From: a virus
Virus record (IMG/VR): IMGVR_UViG_3300025426_000055
Coordinates: 1-41,835 of that record
DNA: 41,835 bases
Reading direction: 5' to 3' (one strand)
Positions within the stretch are counted from its first letter, which is position 1. Every line of letters begins with the position of its first letter. A model generated the notes under the pieces. The model had not been told where the DNA came from. It saw only the letters and a program-made list of their open reading frames with translations, and searched no databases. Of the stretch, positions 34,937 to 41,268 are shown one piece after another. The translations under genes and the position numbers were made by a program.

Positions 34937-36343
34937 TTATACGCTAGCCGGAATTTGAGCCGCCCACTGAGCGACACGTTCATCAAGGCTTGCTTCAGCC
35001 TGATGTTCAGTTACAATCTCTACCTCAAGACCAAGGTCTGACTTAAGATTGTATTCGTGAGTCTGGAATACCATACGCACGCTGGCTTGCTCATCTGCAC
35101 TGAAGTGAGCGATGAAGTTCTCGGATGCAAACTCATAGCCAAGTGAGCCTACGAGATCGATGAACTCCATACCCATGTTAGTAGAGATTGGTGTCTCATA
35201 CTGACCCTTGCCAGCCTCGATGCGAAGTTGCTTCATCAAGACACGCAAAGACTTACAGCTGATCAGCTTCTCCTCAACCGCGTCATCGTAATCCCATGGG
35301 ATCTGGATGTCGAAACGGTTACGGAATGCGAAGTTGAGCGGTGTGGTGCCGATGTAATCTGGATTCATAGTAGCGAAGATAGTGAGGTCTGGATGAGCCT
35401 CAATTGTCTCGCCATGATGATCGAGCAAAGTAATGCTGCGACGACCATCGGTCAATGCATACAGATTGGTGTAGATCTTAGGATTGATGAAGTTAACCTC
35501 ATCAAGCAAGAGGACACCACCATTACGAACCACATCGGTAACTGGACCGTCGATCCACATGAATGCACCTTCGCCATCAGAGACGAACTTACCGGTCATC
35601 TGGCTTGGTTCCATAGATGCGTTACCTGAGATGGTTGCCATACGTAGGTCACGTGCGGCACACCACGCCTCAACTGATGTGGTCTTACCAGGACCGGTAG
35701 GGCCGTAGATAAGAACGTTTGTACCTTGCTTGCGAGCGTGGTCATAGACTGCAAAGTCTTCTTGACCCCAGATCTTGCGATGTACATAACGATCGGCTAG
35801 TGCCTTGCGTGGGACTGTTGCCAGCCTCACGTTGAACACCTTACCGCCTTCAGTATGCGTGATGTTTGATGTGCTGTCCATTGTTTGTGTTGGTACGGGA
35901 ACTACCAACGGAACAGTAGAACCGGACTGACGTCGATTATCGATTACGAATGTATCCAATGCATCATCTCCAATTAGTATTTGGTCGTGAAGTTCGTAGA
36001 GCTTGTCTAAGAACGGCGTGGTATCTGTAGTAGGTTCTGCCTTGGTATGCTGGTTGCATGCCTTGGTACCTAATACAGGAGAATAGCCTTTGTCTGCGAT
36101 TGCCTTCTCATCTGCTGCCGTAACATATACACCAACAGGGGTCCGTGTCAATCGCTCATCAGCTTCAATCATGCTCTCGAAGCTATCGAGGTTAGTTTCT
36201 TCCCACTTGTTATGTGGGCCTTTACTACCATCGGTCAATCGAGACCAGATCTTAACTCCGCCCTCATATGGAGCCATAAGGACTTGACGTCGCTTAGCAC
36301 CCATCATAGGTTCGTAAGACTCGGTGAATACTGCTATCTCCAT
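34937..36343 (-). CDS. MoxR/CobS-like AAA+ ATPase
   Basis: 468 aa behind GAAAGGTACAAC. An N-terminal domain of about 190 residues of unknown type precedes the AAA+ module: Walker A GPTGPGKT (about 213-220), a substrate loop (SGNASMEPSQMTGKFVSDGE), Walker B VLLLDEVNFINP, sensor 1 IFATMNPDY and arginine finger NFAFRNRFD. The module is typical of CbbQ/NorQ/CobS ATPases that remodel a VWA partner; the partner is the next gene. It could assist metal insertion or virion or enzyme maturation. Confidence 0.85.
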   Translation of the reverse strand: MEIAVFTESYEPMMGAKRRQVLMAPYEGGVKIWSRLTDGSKGPHNKWEETNLDSFESMIEADERLTRTPVGVYVTAADEKAIADKGYSPVLGTKACNQHTKAEPTTDTTPFLDKLYELHDQILIGDDALDTFVIDNRRQSGSTVPLVVPVPTQTMDSTSNITHTEGGKVFNVRLATVPRKALADRYVHRKIWGQEDFAVYDHARKQGTNVLIYGPTGPGKTTSVEAWCAARDLRMATISGNASMEPSQMTGKFVSDGEGAFMWIDGPVTDVVRNGGVLLLDEVNFINPKIYTNLYALTDGRRSITLLDHHGETIEAHPDLTIFATMNPDYIGTTPLNFAFRNRFDIQIPWDYDDAVEEKLISCKSLRVLMKQLRIEAGKGQYETPISTNMGMEFIDLVGSLGYEFASENFIAHFSADEQASVRMVFQTHEYNLKSDLGLEVEIVTEHQAEASLDERVAQWAAQIPASV

Positions 36344-36354
36344 GTTGTACCTTT

Positions 36355-36618
36355 CTAGTGGTTGTGACCATCATCGAGAATATTTTTCTCCATGACTGCG
36401 GCTGCTTCATACATAGCAACCTTTGTTCTTGGCCAAGATGTAATCATCTCGAACAAGAATCCTTGTGACTCTGCCTTATCCATAATGTAAGCAATAGATG
36501 CTTGCATGTCATTGATTACAGATTCTTTTACATCAGGCGGTAAAGCCTGTAGATCATCAACGAATTCAGAACTAAACTGAACATCGTCTTCATACTCATC
36601 TCCACATTGGTGGCACAT
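36355..36618 (-). CDS. Small hypothetical protein with N-terminal CxxC
   Basis: 87 aa behind AAAGGAGATAG. MCHQCGDEYEDDVQFSSEFV starts with a CxxC pair, followed by helices (LPPDVKESVINDMQASIAYI, TKVAMYEAAAVMEKNIL) and a His-rich end (DGHNH) that could complete a metal site. It precedes the AAA+ gene and may be co-transcribed. No family recognised. Confidence 0.55.
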   Translation of the reverse strand: MCHQCGDEYEDDVQFSSEFVDDLQALPPDVKESVINDMQASIAYIMDKAESQGFLFEMITSWPRTKVAMYEAAAVMEKNILDDGHNH

Positions 36619-36830
36619 GATCTATCTCCTTTGTTAGTAGGTTGGGTTGGCTTACCTTCGTTGCCATCAGAGGCCATCTGGTCTAGCTCATCTTTGCTCA
36701 ACTGTCGATACGTTATCGTTCGTGCTAATAACGCACTAGTCATATTGCGCCGCCTATTGCATCACGTAGGACATAATGGAGATTGGCTTAGCCAACCCTT
36801 CCTATTTGGTATTCATATGAGATACCAAAC
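36619..36830 (-). other. Intergenic region with hairpins before the AAA+/VWA operon
   Basis: Between the genes at 36,831 and 36,618 there is no convincing gene. On the minus strand TTTGGTAT/ATACCAAA (36,805-36,812 with 36,822-36,829) makes an 8-bp stem, followed by the dyad TTGGCTtAGCCAA (36,784-36,796). Neither has a T-run. A frame from 36,743 reads into the next gene but has no ribosome site. The region could carry the promoter of the AAA+/VWA operon; no clear -10/-35 pair is visible. Confidence 0.4.
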
Positions 36831-37331
36831 TTAGATGTTTAGGTTCTGCTTATCGCGTTCCCATTGATCTTTAACACGATATACGCTGTTCTTAACAATA
36901 TTTACGTAATCGCTGGACTTCAGGCTTTTATTTACTAGCGCTGCTTCATACAGAGTTCGTATGAAAGGGCTAATCTTTGTAGGCTCTACACGGATAAGAA
37001 TCTCTTTGAATAGATCCATATCATCGCTTGCGAATGCAAGGCTTGCAGCATACTCACAATAGACGATGTCTAATGGTTGTGAGATAGTGCCATTTACACA
37101 CCTGAGTTGCTGTGCAAATGTTGCTAGCACAGACTCAGTATCCGGACAGCTCAGAGTGTTAGCAATGAGTAGATCGCGGAATGCGCTTGTTTGTGTTGAG
37201 AGCAATGCAAGATTCGATGGGATCATACCTGACATAAGGTATATCACAGGAGTCTCAGGCTCATTTACTGGGCCTGCTATCATTGCTGGCTTACTGTTTG
37301 GATCGTACTTAACTGACAGTTTCAACGACAT
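36831..37331 (-). CDS. Hypothetical helical protein
   Basis: 166 aa, ATG 37,331 overlapping the previous gene by 23 nt, with AAAGGATG upstream. After a beta-type N-terminus (SLKLSVKYDPNSKPAMIAGP), it is a series of helices (SNLALLSTQTSAFRDLLIAN, YAASLAFASDDMDLFKEILI, LYEAALVNKSLKSSDYVNIV) resembling a repeat or bundle fold. No family recognised. Carries one AACACAAACA word inside codons (LSTQTS). Confidence 0.52.
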   Translation of the reverse strand: MSLKLSVKYDPNSKPAMIAGPVNEPETPVIYLMSGMIPSNLALLSTQTSAFRDLLIANTLSCPDTESVLATFAQQLRCVNGTISQPLDIVYCEYAASLAFASDDMDLFKEILIRVEPTKISPFIRTLYEAALVNKSLKSSDYVNIVKNSVYRVKDQWERDKQNLNI

Positions 37332-38058
37332 CTGCCATCATCCTTTCTAGTAGTGATTGGCTTGCTTTTGTTTGGATAATCTTGCCATCACGTAAGCGAA
37401 GTGGTTGCCCACTCCATAGCGTACGTAAAGGCTTACTGCCATAGTCCCGTTTACCGGAACCGCTGCAGTAATAGCATTGGTCTGTTTTAGGCGTTGAATG
37501 GTTATCAAGTGAACCGTGCTCACAAGGTATCTTGTGATACCTGTAATAAGATGAAGAGTACGGTGGTTCCGCATCAGGATGTTCTGGGCAAGCAAAAACA
37601 CTTTGCACAGAGTTGATTTGATAAACCTCACCATTCCAACAAGTACTTGAATTACACCAGCCATCTACCAACCCGGACTGCTTACACATACGACAACCTT
37701 GGATCTTTGGTGGCGTAAGAGGTGCACCATCTTCTTCTAAGTAGAACTTGAAGTCACGCTGATACACACTGATGCCGGCATAACGTCTGATGGTTAGCCT
37801 AACAGATTGGCTACGCAATGGGGTCCAACCATGGTAATTAAGACGGTTATTACTATGGCCATGGATAGTTGTTGTGCCATCAGCATGCCATGTAACAAAG
37901 GGGAGTTTCCCACTAAATGTCCAACCAATGTGGATATCAGTGTTGTGTGCCCACTGGTTTTCTTTCCACACACGTAAACCACGATCGTATGCTGGACGCT
38001 CATACTTCTTACGGCCTCCGTTTAGAAAGTCAGACATATGTTGGTATGTATAGGACAT
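37309..38058 (-). CDS. Hypothetical protein with multiple zinc-binding clusters
   Basis: 249 aa, beginning at ATG 38,058 which overlaps the upstream stop (TTAATG). The first 120 residues are aromatic and Arg-rich with beta character (NTDIHIGWTFSGKLPFVTWH). The second half carries cysteine groups: CRMCKQSG, WCNSSTCW, FACPEHPD, IPCEHGS and CYYCSGSGKR, probably two or three zinc sites, the last like a DnaJ CxxCxGxG half. The pattern suggests nucleic-acid or protein binding. No family recognised. Confidence 0.55.
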   Translation of the reverse strand: MSYTYQHMSDFLNGGRKKYERPAYDRGLRVWKENQWAHNTDIHIGWTFSGKLPFVTWHADGTTTIHGHSNNRLNYHGWTPLRSQSVRLTIRRYAGISVYQRDFKFYLEEDGAPLTPPKIQGCRMCKQSGLVDGWCNSSTCWNGEVYQINSVQSVFACPEHPDAEPPYSSSYYRYHKIPCEHGSLDNHSTPKTDQCYYCSGSGKRDYGSKPLRTLWSGQPLRLRDGKIIQTKASQSLLERMMADVVETVS

Positions 38059-38366
38059 TAATCAACCTCCTCATAAAATAAGGATAGCTTGCTTGCATTC
38101 TGTAAGTCAAATACGTGCTCACGTACGGCTTCGACTGTCATCTTAGGCTCATCCTCCTCATAAAAGGACAAACTGATAGGGTAGGCGTAGGCATCTTGTG
38201 CCGGGGACTTGGTAAGGATGTTCAAGGCTAAGCCAAGACCATCTATAATGCCTGAGCTATACGAACGCATAACTTGGCTATCATTGAACTGAGTATCCTG
38301 ATGCTCTTCAAACATCAGTTGGTTTATCTGTTGTACTACACGCTTGGTTCTAAAGAACGGTCGCAT
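38058..38366 (-). CDS. Small hypothetical protein
   Basis: 102 aa behind AAGGAGGCAAC. A basic start (RPFFRTKRVVQQINQLMFEE) is followed by MRSYSSGIIDGLGLALNIL, a predicted buried helix, and a C-terminal helix (VREHVFDLQNASKLSLFYEE). It is the first gene after a terminator-like hairpin. No family recognised. Confidence 0.52.
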   Translation of the reverse strand: MRPFFRTKRVVQQINQLMFEEHQDTQFNDSQVMRSYSSGIIDGLGLALNILTKSPAQDAYAYPISLSFYEEDEPKMTVEAVREHVFDLQNASKLSLFYEEVD

Positions 38367-38385
38367 GTTGCCTCCTTATGTGAAA

Positions 38386-38409
38386 GCCCCCGCCATTGCT
38401 AACGGGGGC
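38386..38409 (-). terminator. Terminator-like GC-rich hairpin, leftward
   Basis: On the minus strand GCCCCCG (38,409-38,403) and CGGGGGC (38,392-38,386) form a 7-bp stem, followed by only TTT. The near-copy word AACATAAACA (38,413-38,422) lies just upstream, as AACACAAACA does before the rightward terminator at 30,058. Confidence 0.65.
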
Positions 38410-38437
38410 GATTGTTTATGTTGGGCTAGATGCAGTT

Positions 38438-38524
38438 GAAGAAGTCATCATCCAACATACTAGCGTTGAATGTCTCTCCAGAAGAAGTCATCATCCAACA
38501 TACTAGCGTTGAATGTCTCTCCAG
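38438..38524. repeat. Perfect 43-bp tandem duplication at a gene end
   Basis: Two identical copies run from 38,438 and 38,481 (period 43, including GAAGAAGTCATCATCC and GAATGTCTCTCCAG). The unit length is not a multiple of three, so the reading frame of the leftward gene changes inside it. Without the extra copy that gene would read on through DDDFF to NCI and a TAG at about 38,424. Confidence 0.9.
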
Positions 38525-38876
38525 CCATAATAGATACAGAACGAATCTGTCGCTCAATACGTTGGATCAACGTCTTGGACGGCTTGCACAGTTCACTCTG
38601 ATTAGGTTCTTTGAGGTCAACTCTAACCTTAAAGTCAACATTGACTCCGTTGTAATAACCTCGGAATACATTGTCTTTTAAATCAATGGACTTGAGGTGT
38701 GTGATTGATGCTGCAACAACTGCTTTGTTGAATGCAACGAGATCTTTGTCGTACTGAGCCTTTCGTGTCTCGTACTCCTTGAGATTTTTATCATACTCAG
38801 CCTTGTTAGTCTTAAGACTCGCATTGAGTTGCTTAAGGGCCTCAGCCTTGTTTATTAGATTAGTGACTCTAGCCAT
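38460..38876 (-). CDS. Coiled-coil protein with C-terminus altered by tandem duplication
   Basis: 138 aa from ATG 38,876, six bases after GGAGG; a GTG at 38,879 is too close to it. The first 60 residues are a charged coiled coil (KQLNASLKTNKAEYDKNLKE, TRKAQYDKDLVAFNKAV); the rest is alpha/beta (FRGYYNGVNVDFKVRVDLKE). The end, DDDFFWRDIQR, comes from the second copy of a 43-bp repeat read in a shifted frame; the single-copy ancestor would end DDDFFNCI. The change affects only the last residues and probably not the fold. Confidence 0.58.
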   Translation of the reverse strand: MARVTNLINKAEALKQLNASLKTNKAEYDKNLKEYETRKAQYDKDLVAFNKAVVAASITHLKSIDLKDNVFRGYYNGVNVDFKVRVDLKEPNQSELCKPSKTLIQRIERQIRSVSIMAGETFNASMLDDDFFWRDIQR

Positions 38877-39195
38877 CACTGGCCTCCTTTTTAGTCGGTG
38901 GTGTTACAGGTATACCTGCAACGTATTCATTCTCCTGGCTATCAATAACCACGAGCGTGTCATTCATGTAGGCATCACCTACAGGTGTCTGGTCAACCAT
39001 AGCGAAGAACAATGCGCTCTTCAAACTCTGAAGCTCATCTTCGGTAAGGTGCAAGAGCCTCGATTCTACGATATGGTCAACCATACCGATAGCCCTACCA
39101 GCGCACTCTAGACGAGTGGCATCTTCGGTAGGGTTATCGGAATACTGTTTCTCTTTGAGGTAGTCCAGAGAATAGACTTTTAGTATGTCATTCAT
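38869..39195 (-). CDS. Small hypothetical protein
   Basis: 108 aa, overlapping its downstream neighbour by 8 nt. Helical N-terminal half (LKVYSLDYLKEKQYSDNPTE, ECAGRAIGMVDHIVESRLLH) with LTEDELQSLKSALFFAMVDQ, then a beta-type C-terminus (YMNDTLVVIDSQENEYVAGI). No family recognised; no strong ribosome site before ATG 39,195. Confidence 0.5.
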   Translation of the reverse strand: MNDILKVYSLDYLKEKQYSDNPTEDATRLECAGRAIGMVDHIVESRLLHLTEDELQSLKSALFFAMVDQTPVGDAYMNDTLVVIDSQENEYVAGIPVTPPTKKEASDG

Positions 39196-39443
39196 ACCAA
39201 TGACTTACCAAGATTGGAAGTCGCTTGAGGATTAAATACCTTACCCGTCTTCCAGTGAGGAATAGATTTGTGATCTGCACGACCACCGGCAGCCTTCCAA
39301 GCTTCACGCTTTTCATAGCTTTTGAGAGTACGACCATTGACATGGGTGAAGTTTGTCTTCTCCATCTTCGCTGGTCCTGGATTTTTCTTGCTTGCCTTGC
39401 CATTCGGACGGTTATCGTTGCGTCCGCCTTTTACCTTTGCCAT
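39192..39443 (-). CDS. Small basic hypothetical protein
   Basis: 83 aa behind GAAAGGGGCCAG. Rich in Lys, Asn and Gly (KVKGGRNDNRPNGKASKKNP, FTHVNGRTLKSYEKREAWKA), probably disordered at the start with a short helix. Possibly binds RNA or DNA. It overlaps the gene at 38,869 by 4 nt. Confidence 0.52.
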   Translation of the reverse strand: MAKVKGGRNDNRPNGKASKKNPGPAKMEKTNFTHVNGRTLKSYEKREAWKAAGGRADHKSIPHWKTGKVFNPQATSNLGKSLV

Positions 39444-39463
39444 TGCTGGCCCCTTTCGGTAGG

Positions 39464-39676
39464 TTAGTTGGTCTCTACACTTGTGTGCAGAGTGTCAATA
39501 CCGTCATCCCATAGGGCTGACGCTTCCTTGTAGGTGAGTCCGTGATATGCAACTGCACTCACAATGAATTCTAATCGCTTAGCCGACTCAAGAATAGAGT
39601 CATCAACTAATAGCACACCGCCTCGTTTTGTTACCTTAGCTTTGAGTTTGGCGATGGTTGTTTGTGTTGGAAACAA
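39464..39676 (-). CDS. Small hypothetical protein, TTG start
   Basis: 70 aa from TTG 39,676, six bases after AGAAAGGG. FPTQTTIAKLKAKVTKRGGV then LLVDDSILESAKRLEFIVSA and a helix-turn end (YKEASALWDDGIDTLHTSVE). The first codons contain an AACACAAACA word (39,659-39,668). Just upstream lies the putative structured RNA, which might be its leader. Confidence 0.5.
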   Translation of the reverse strand: MFPTQTTIAKLKAKVTKRGGVLLVDDSILESAKRLEFIVSAVAYHGLTYKEASALWDDGIDTLHTSVETN

Positions 39677-39698
39677 GTTTTGCCCTTTCTATTAGAAT

Positions 39699-39839
39699 GA
39701 GTAGGCGCCCCAATGTCTCAAGATACTCTCTGACCGCTTACCTTACGGCAGCCGGTACGCCCCTCCACTTTCTGAAATTAACCATACTTTGGGATTGTTG
39801 GCGGTTCGGGATTTTTCTGTTAGACGGTAGCGCCTACTC
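39699..39839 (-). ncRNA. Putative structured RNA, about 141 nt, closed by a perfect 10-bp stem
   Basis: GAGTAGGCGC at 39,699-39,708 pairs with GCGCCTACTC at 39,830-39,839 over a span of 141 nt. Inside, on the minus strand, ACCGGCTGCCGTAAGG is followed by TAAGCGGT and folds into a nested ACCG/CGGU and GCC/GGU hairpin. No reading frame of note with a ribosome site fills it. It lies between tRNA-Arg and the gene at 39,676, all on the minus strand. It may be a free small RNA or a leader; strand is inferred from neighbours. Confidence 0.5.
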
Positions 39840-39935
39840 GGTGTGAGCAGTTTTAATAAAGATGCTCAGCTTTTCTAGCGTAGACGAGGGAGGTTTTCTG
39901 ACTGAAAGTCATCCCATCTCCGTGTCTTTCTAGCG
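39840..39935 (-). other. Spacer between tRNA-Arg and structured RNA, with repeats and hairpins
   Basis: The word CGCTAGAAA occurs twice on the minus strand, right after the tRNA 3' end (39,926-39,934) and again about 46 nt later. Small hairpins TGACT-ttc-AGTCA and TGAGCA...TGCTCA (next to the structured RNA) follow. No coding signal is seen. The repeated word after the tRNA may be a processing site. Confidence 0.35.
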
Positions 39936-40008
39936 TGCCCTCGGCTGGAATTGAACCAGCAACACTCACCTTAGGACGATGATGTTCTATCCATTGAACT
40001 ACGAGGGC
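39936..40008 (-). tRNA. tRNA-Arg (anticodon CCU)
   Basis: On the minus strand the cloverleaf is complete: acceptor GCCCTCG/CGAGGGC, D-arm GTTC-AATGGATA-GAAC, anticodon stem TCATC/GGTGA with loop GTCCTAA (anticodon CCT, reading AGG), variable GTGTT, T-arm GCTGG-TTCAATT-CCAGC, discriminator A. CCA is not encoded. It is the only tRNA found in the window. Position 32 of the anticodon loop is G, which is unusual. Confidence 0.93.
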
Positions 40009-40045
40009 GTAAGCAGTTTAACGTCATGCTCAGGACATTGAGTTA

Positions 40046-40270
40046 TCAGTTGTAGTCATAACCTGTCGGGTTATTCCACATACCTAACAACTGAAGGTCA
40101 CGCTCTGACTCTGTCATAGCGACAGACCTCTGTTGATTAGATTCAACACAGCCTTCCCAAGTCTCGTGGAAATACATCTTTCCACCCTTGATTAGGTTGA
40201 TTGATAACTCGGCTTGATGTGGTTGGACACGCCGTCCACATCCTCCGCAGTAATGCAATGGGTTTGCCAT
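40046..40270 (-). CDS. Small zinc-binding hypothetical protein
   Basis: 74 aa behind AAGGAGGTACC. HYCGGCGRRVQPHQAELSIN and YFHETWEGCVESNQQR give C-x2-C, H-rich turn and C, close to a single zinc finger with a helical C-terminus (AMTESERDLQLLGMWN). The Y-x-C-G-G-C-G-R-R start is reminiscent of LIM-like or ribosomal-type ribbons. No family recognised. Confidence 0.57.
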   Translation of the reverse strand: MANPLHYCGGCGRRVQPHQAELSINLIKGGKMYFHETWEGCVESNQQRSVAMTESERDLQLLGMWNNPTGYDYN

Positions 40271-40297
40271 TGCGGGTACCTCCTTCTAGCAGGTACA

Positions 40298-40352
40298 TCC
40301 CACGACTGTGGGAATACTAATACAGATGGGGGGCTGGCTAGGCAACCCCCCA
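40298..40352 (-). other. Two tandem hairpins between small leftward genes
   Basis: TGGGGGG (40,327-40,333) pairs with CCCCCCA (40,346-40,352), and TCCCAC (40,298-40,303) with GTGGGA (40,308-40,313). The GC-rich one could stop or pause leftward transcription after the gene at 40,380, but no T-run follows it on the minus strand. Confidence 0.45.
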
Positions 40353-40379
40353 TGCTGTCCATTATTGGAGAATCACTTT

Positions 40380-40499
40380 TTAAACAATCAGTACAAGGCC
40401 ATCTTGATCCACAGTCCACGGAGCCTGTGGGAATCTTAACGGGTCTGCGAGGTTACTCGGGCTATGCCCTTTAGGCTCCTTTCCGAGCCAGTACGTCAT
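40380..40499 (-). CDS. Tiny hypothetical protein (39 aa)
   Basis: ATG 40,499 is preceded by AAAGGAGTACACGAC, a strong ribosome site; the longer frame to 40,586 lacks one. The product TYWLGKEPKGHSPSNLADPL then RFPQAPWTVDQDGLVLIV has an aromatic-proline character. No family recognised; the support is the ribosome site. Confidence 0.48.
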   Translation of the reverse strand: MTYWLGKEPKGHSPSNLADPLRFPQAPWTVDQDGLVLIV

Positions 40500-40600
40500 G
40501 TCGTGTACTCCTTTAGGTTGTCTATACAACCTACACCCACCCTGTGCTAGACAGGGTAAGTACAGGCGGTATAGGCGGGCGTGCAATGTTTATGTTGGGC

Positions 40601-40741
40601 TCAGTACTCTACTGATATCCAGAAACATACTAGGTCTATGCCGGCACACATACTGTCCACATAGATACCTACACCAAACCTCTTGCTCATACCAAAGGCA
40701 AGAGAGAATCGCTTAAAGTAATATTGCTTTGCTTTGTACAT
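40601..40741 (-). CDS. Tiny hypothetical protein (46 aa)
   Basis: ATG 40,741 overlaps the upstream stop (TAATG) with AAAGGGAATGG before it. The product YKAKQYYFKRFSLAFGMSKR then FGVGIYVDSMCAGIDLVCFW ends ISVEY: basic N-terminus and a hydrophobic half that might be a membrane or beta segment. The word AACATAAACA follows its stop within 14 nt. Confidence 0.48.
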   Translation of the reverse strand: MYKAKQYYFKRFSLAFGMSKRFGVGIYVDSMCAGIDLVCFWISVEY

Positions 40742-40998
40742 TACCATTCCCTTTCTTTATAGATGTTCATTGCTGCTTCTAATGTTTTCTCATAGTCACC
40801 TTTACGGCAGATGCCTGAGGCGTGCTCGTATGACCACACGACAAAGGGATGGCGGGGACTATTCTCTGCGTAACACAGAATTATATCTGTGAAGTTATCT
40901 GCTTCCTTGTTGGCAAGCACAAGGGCACCGGTGGAAGCACCACCATCTCCTTGTAGGCGAATGCCTGGCTTGATAGTTGTGATATCTTCAGGGCTCAT
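40741..40998 (-). CDS. Small hypothetical protein
   Basis: 85 aa, ATG 40,998 overlapping the upstream stop (ATGA), with GGAAGGTACAAA before it. Beta-type core (GIRLQGDGGASTGALVLANK, FTDIILCYAENSPRHPFVVW) and a C-terminal helix (YEKTLEAAMNIYKEREW). No family recognised. Confidence 0.52.
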   Translation of the reverse strand: MSPEDITTIKPGIRLQGDGGASTGALVLANKEADNFTDIILCYAENSPRHPFVVWSYEHASGICRKGDYEKTLEAAMNIYKEREW

Positions 40999-41132
40999 TT
41001 TGTACCTTCCGTTAGTATCTTGAGCATCATCTTGATGATGTCTACATCGATAAGTAACTGTGCTACATAGCGTTCCAAGTTTGTGAGACGCTCATCTTGA
41101 TTATCTTCGTGTGCTTGTGTGTTCTCAGTCAT
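40995..41132 (-). CDS. Tiny helical protein (45 aa)
   Basis: ATG 41,132 behind GAAAGGAGATAGAC, a strong ribosome site, and ATGA overlap with the next gene. The product TENTQAHEDNQDERLTNLER then YVAQLLIDVDIIKMMLKILT is one long amphipathic helix, a possible coiled coil. No family recognised. Confidence 0.55.
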   Translation of the reverse strand: MTENTQAHEDNQDERLTNLERYVAQLLIDVDIIKMMLKILTEGTK

Positions 41133-41268
41133 TGTCTATCTCCTTTCTCCACAGCCTACGCGCCTTGCGTGACCATTTCTTTTTGTCGGGTAAGGAAGTC
41201 GCTGCATTGGAGCGCCTTAATTGCTGTATCCGATTGACCCTGTCCTTGTTGGGATAGTTTCTGAACAT
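41125..41268 (-). CDS. Tiny very basic protein (47 aa), overlapping its neighbour
   Basis: ATG 41,268 lies behind AGGAGCAGAGC and the stop overlaps the next ATG by 8 nt, both typical for this arm. The product FRNYPNKDRVNRIQQLRRSN then KKKWSRKARRLWRKEIDND is highly basic. It overlaps the gene at 41,156-41,374 by 113 nt in another frame, which is unusual here. Confidence 0.42.
   Translation of the reverse strand: MFRNYPNKDRVNRIQQLRRSNAATSLPDKKKWSRKARRLWRKEIDND

Noticed and set aside
35228-35629. A 133-aa plus-strand frame opposite the AAA+ gene
   Set aside because: It mirrors the coding strand of a clear AAA+ ATPase and has no ribosome site.
36528-36743. A 71-aa minus-strand frame reaching 90 nt into the gene at 36,355-36,618
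   Set aside because: No ribosome site before 36,743, a long out-of-frame overlap and no motif. It is mentioned only as part of the intergenic region.
38438-38524. Direct repeat as a CRISPR array
   Set aside because: Two adjacent copies without spacers and lying in a gene end; it is a tandem duplication. No CRISPR array or cas1/cas2 was seen, so the Cas4-like nuclease is taken as a recombination enzyme.
40192-40474. Several overlapping frames on both strands around 40.2-40.5 kb
   Set aside because: Only the 39-aa minus frame (40,380-40,499) has a ribosome site; the others are shadows of it or of the 40,046-40,270 gene and the hairpins.
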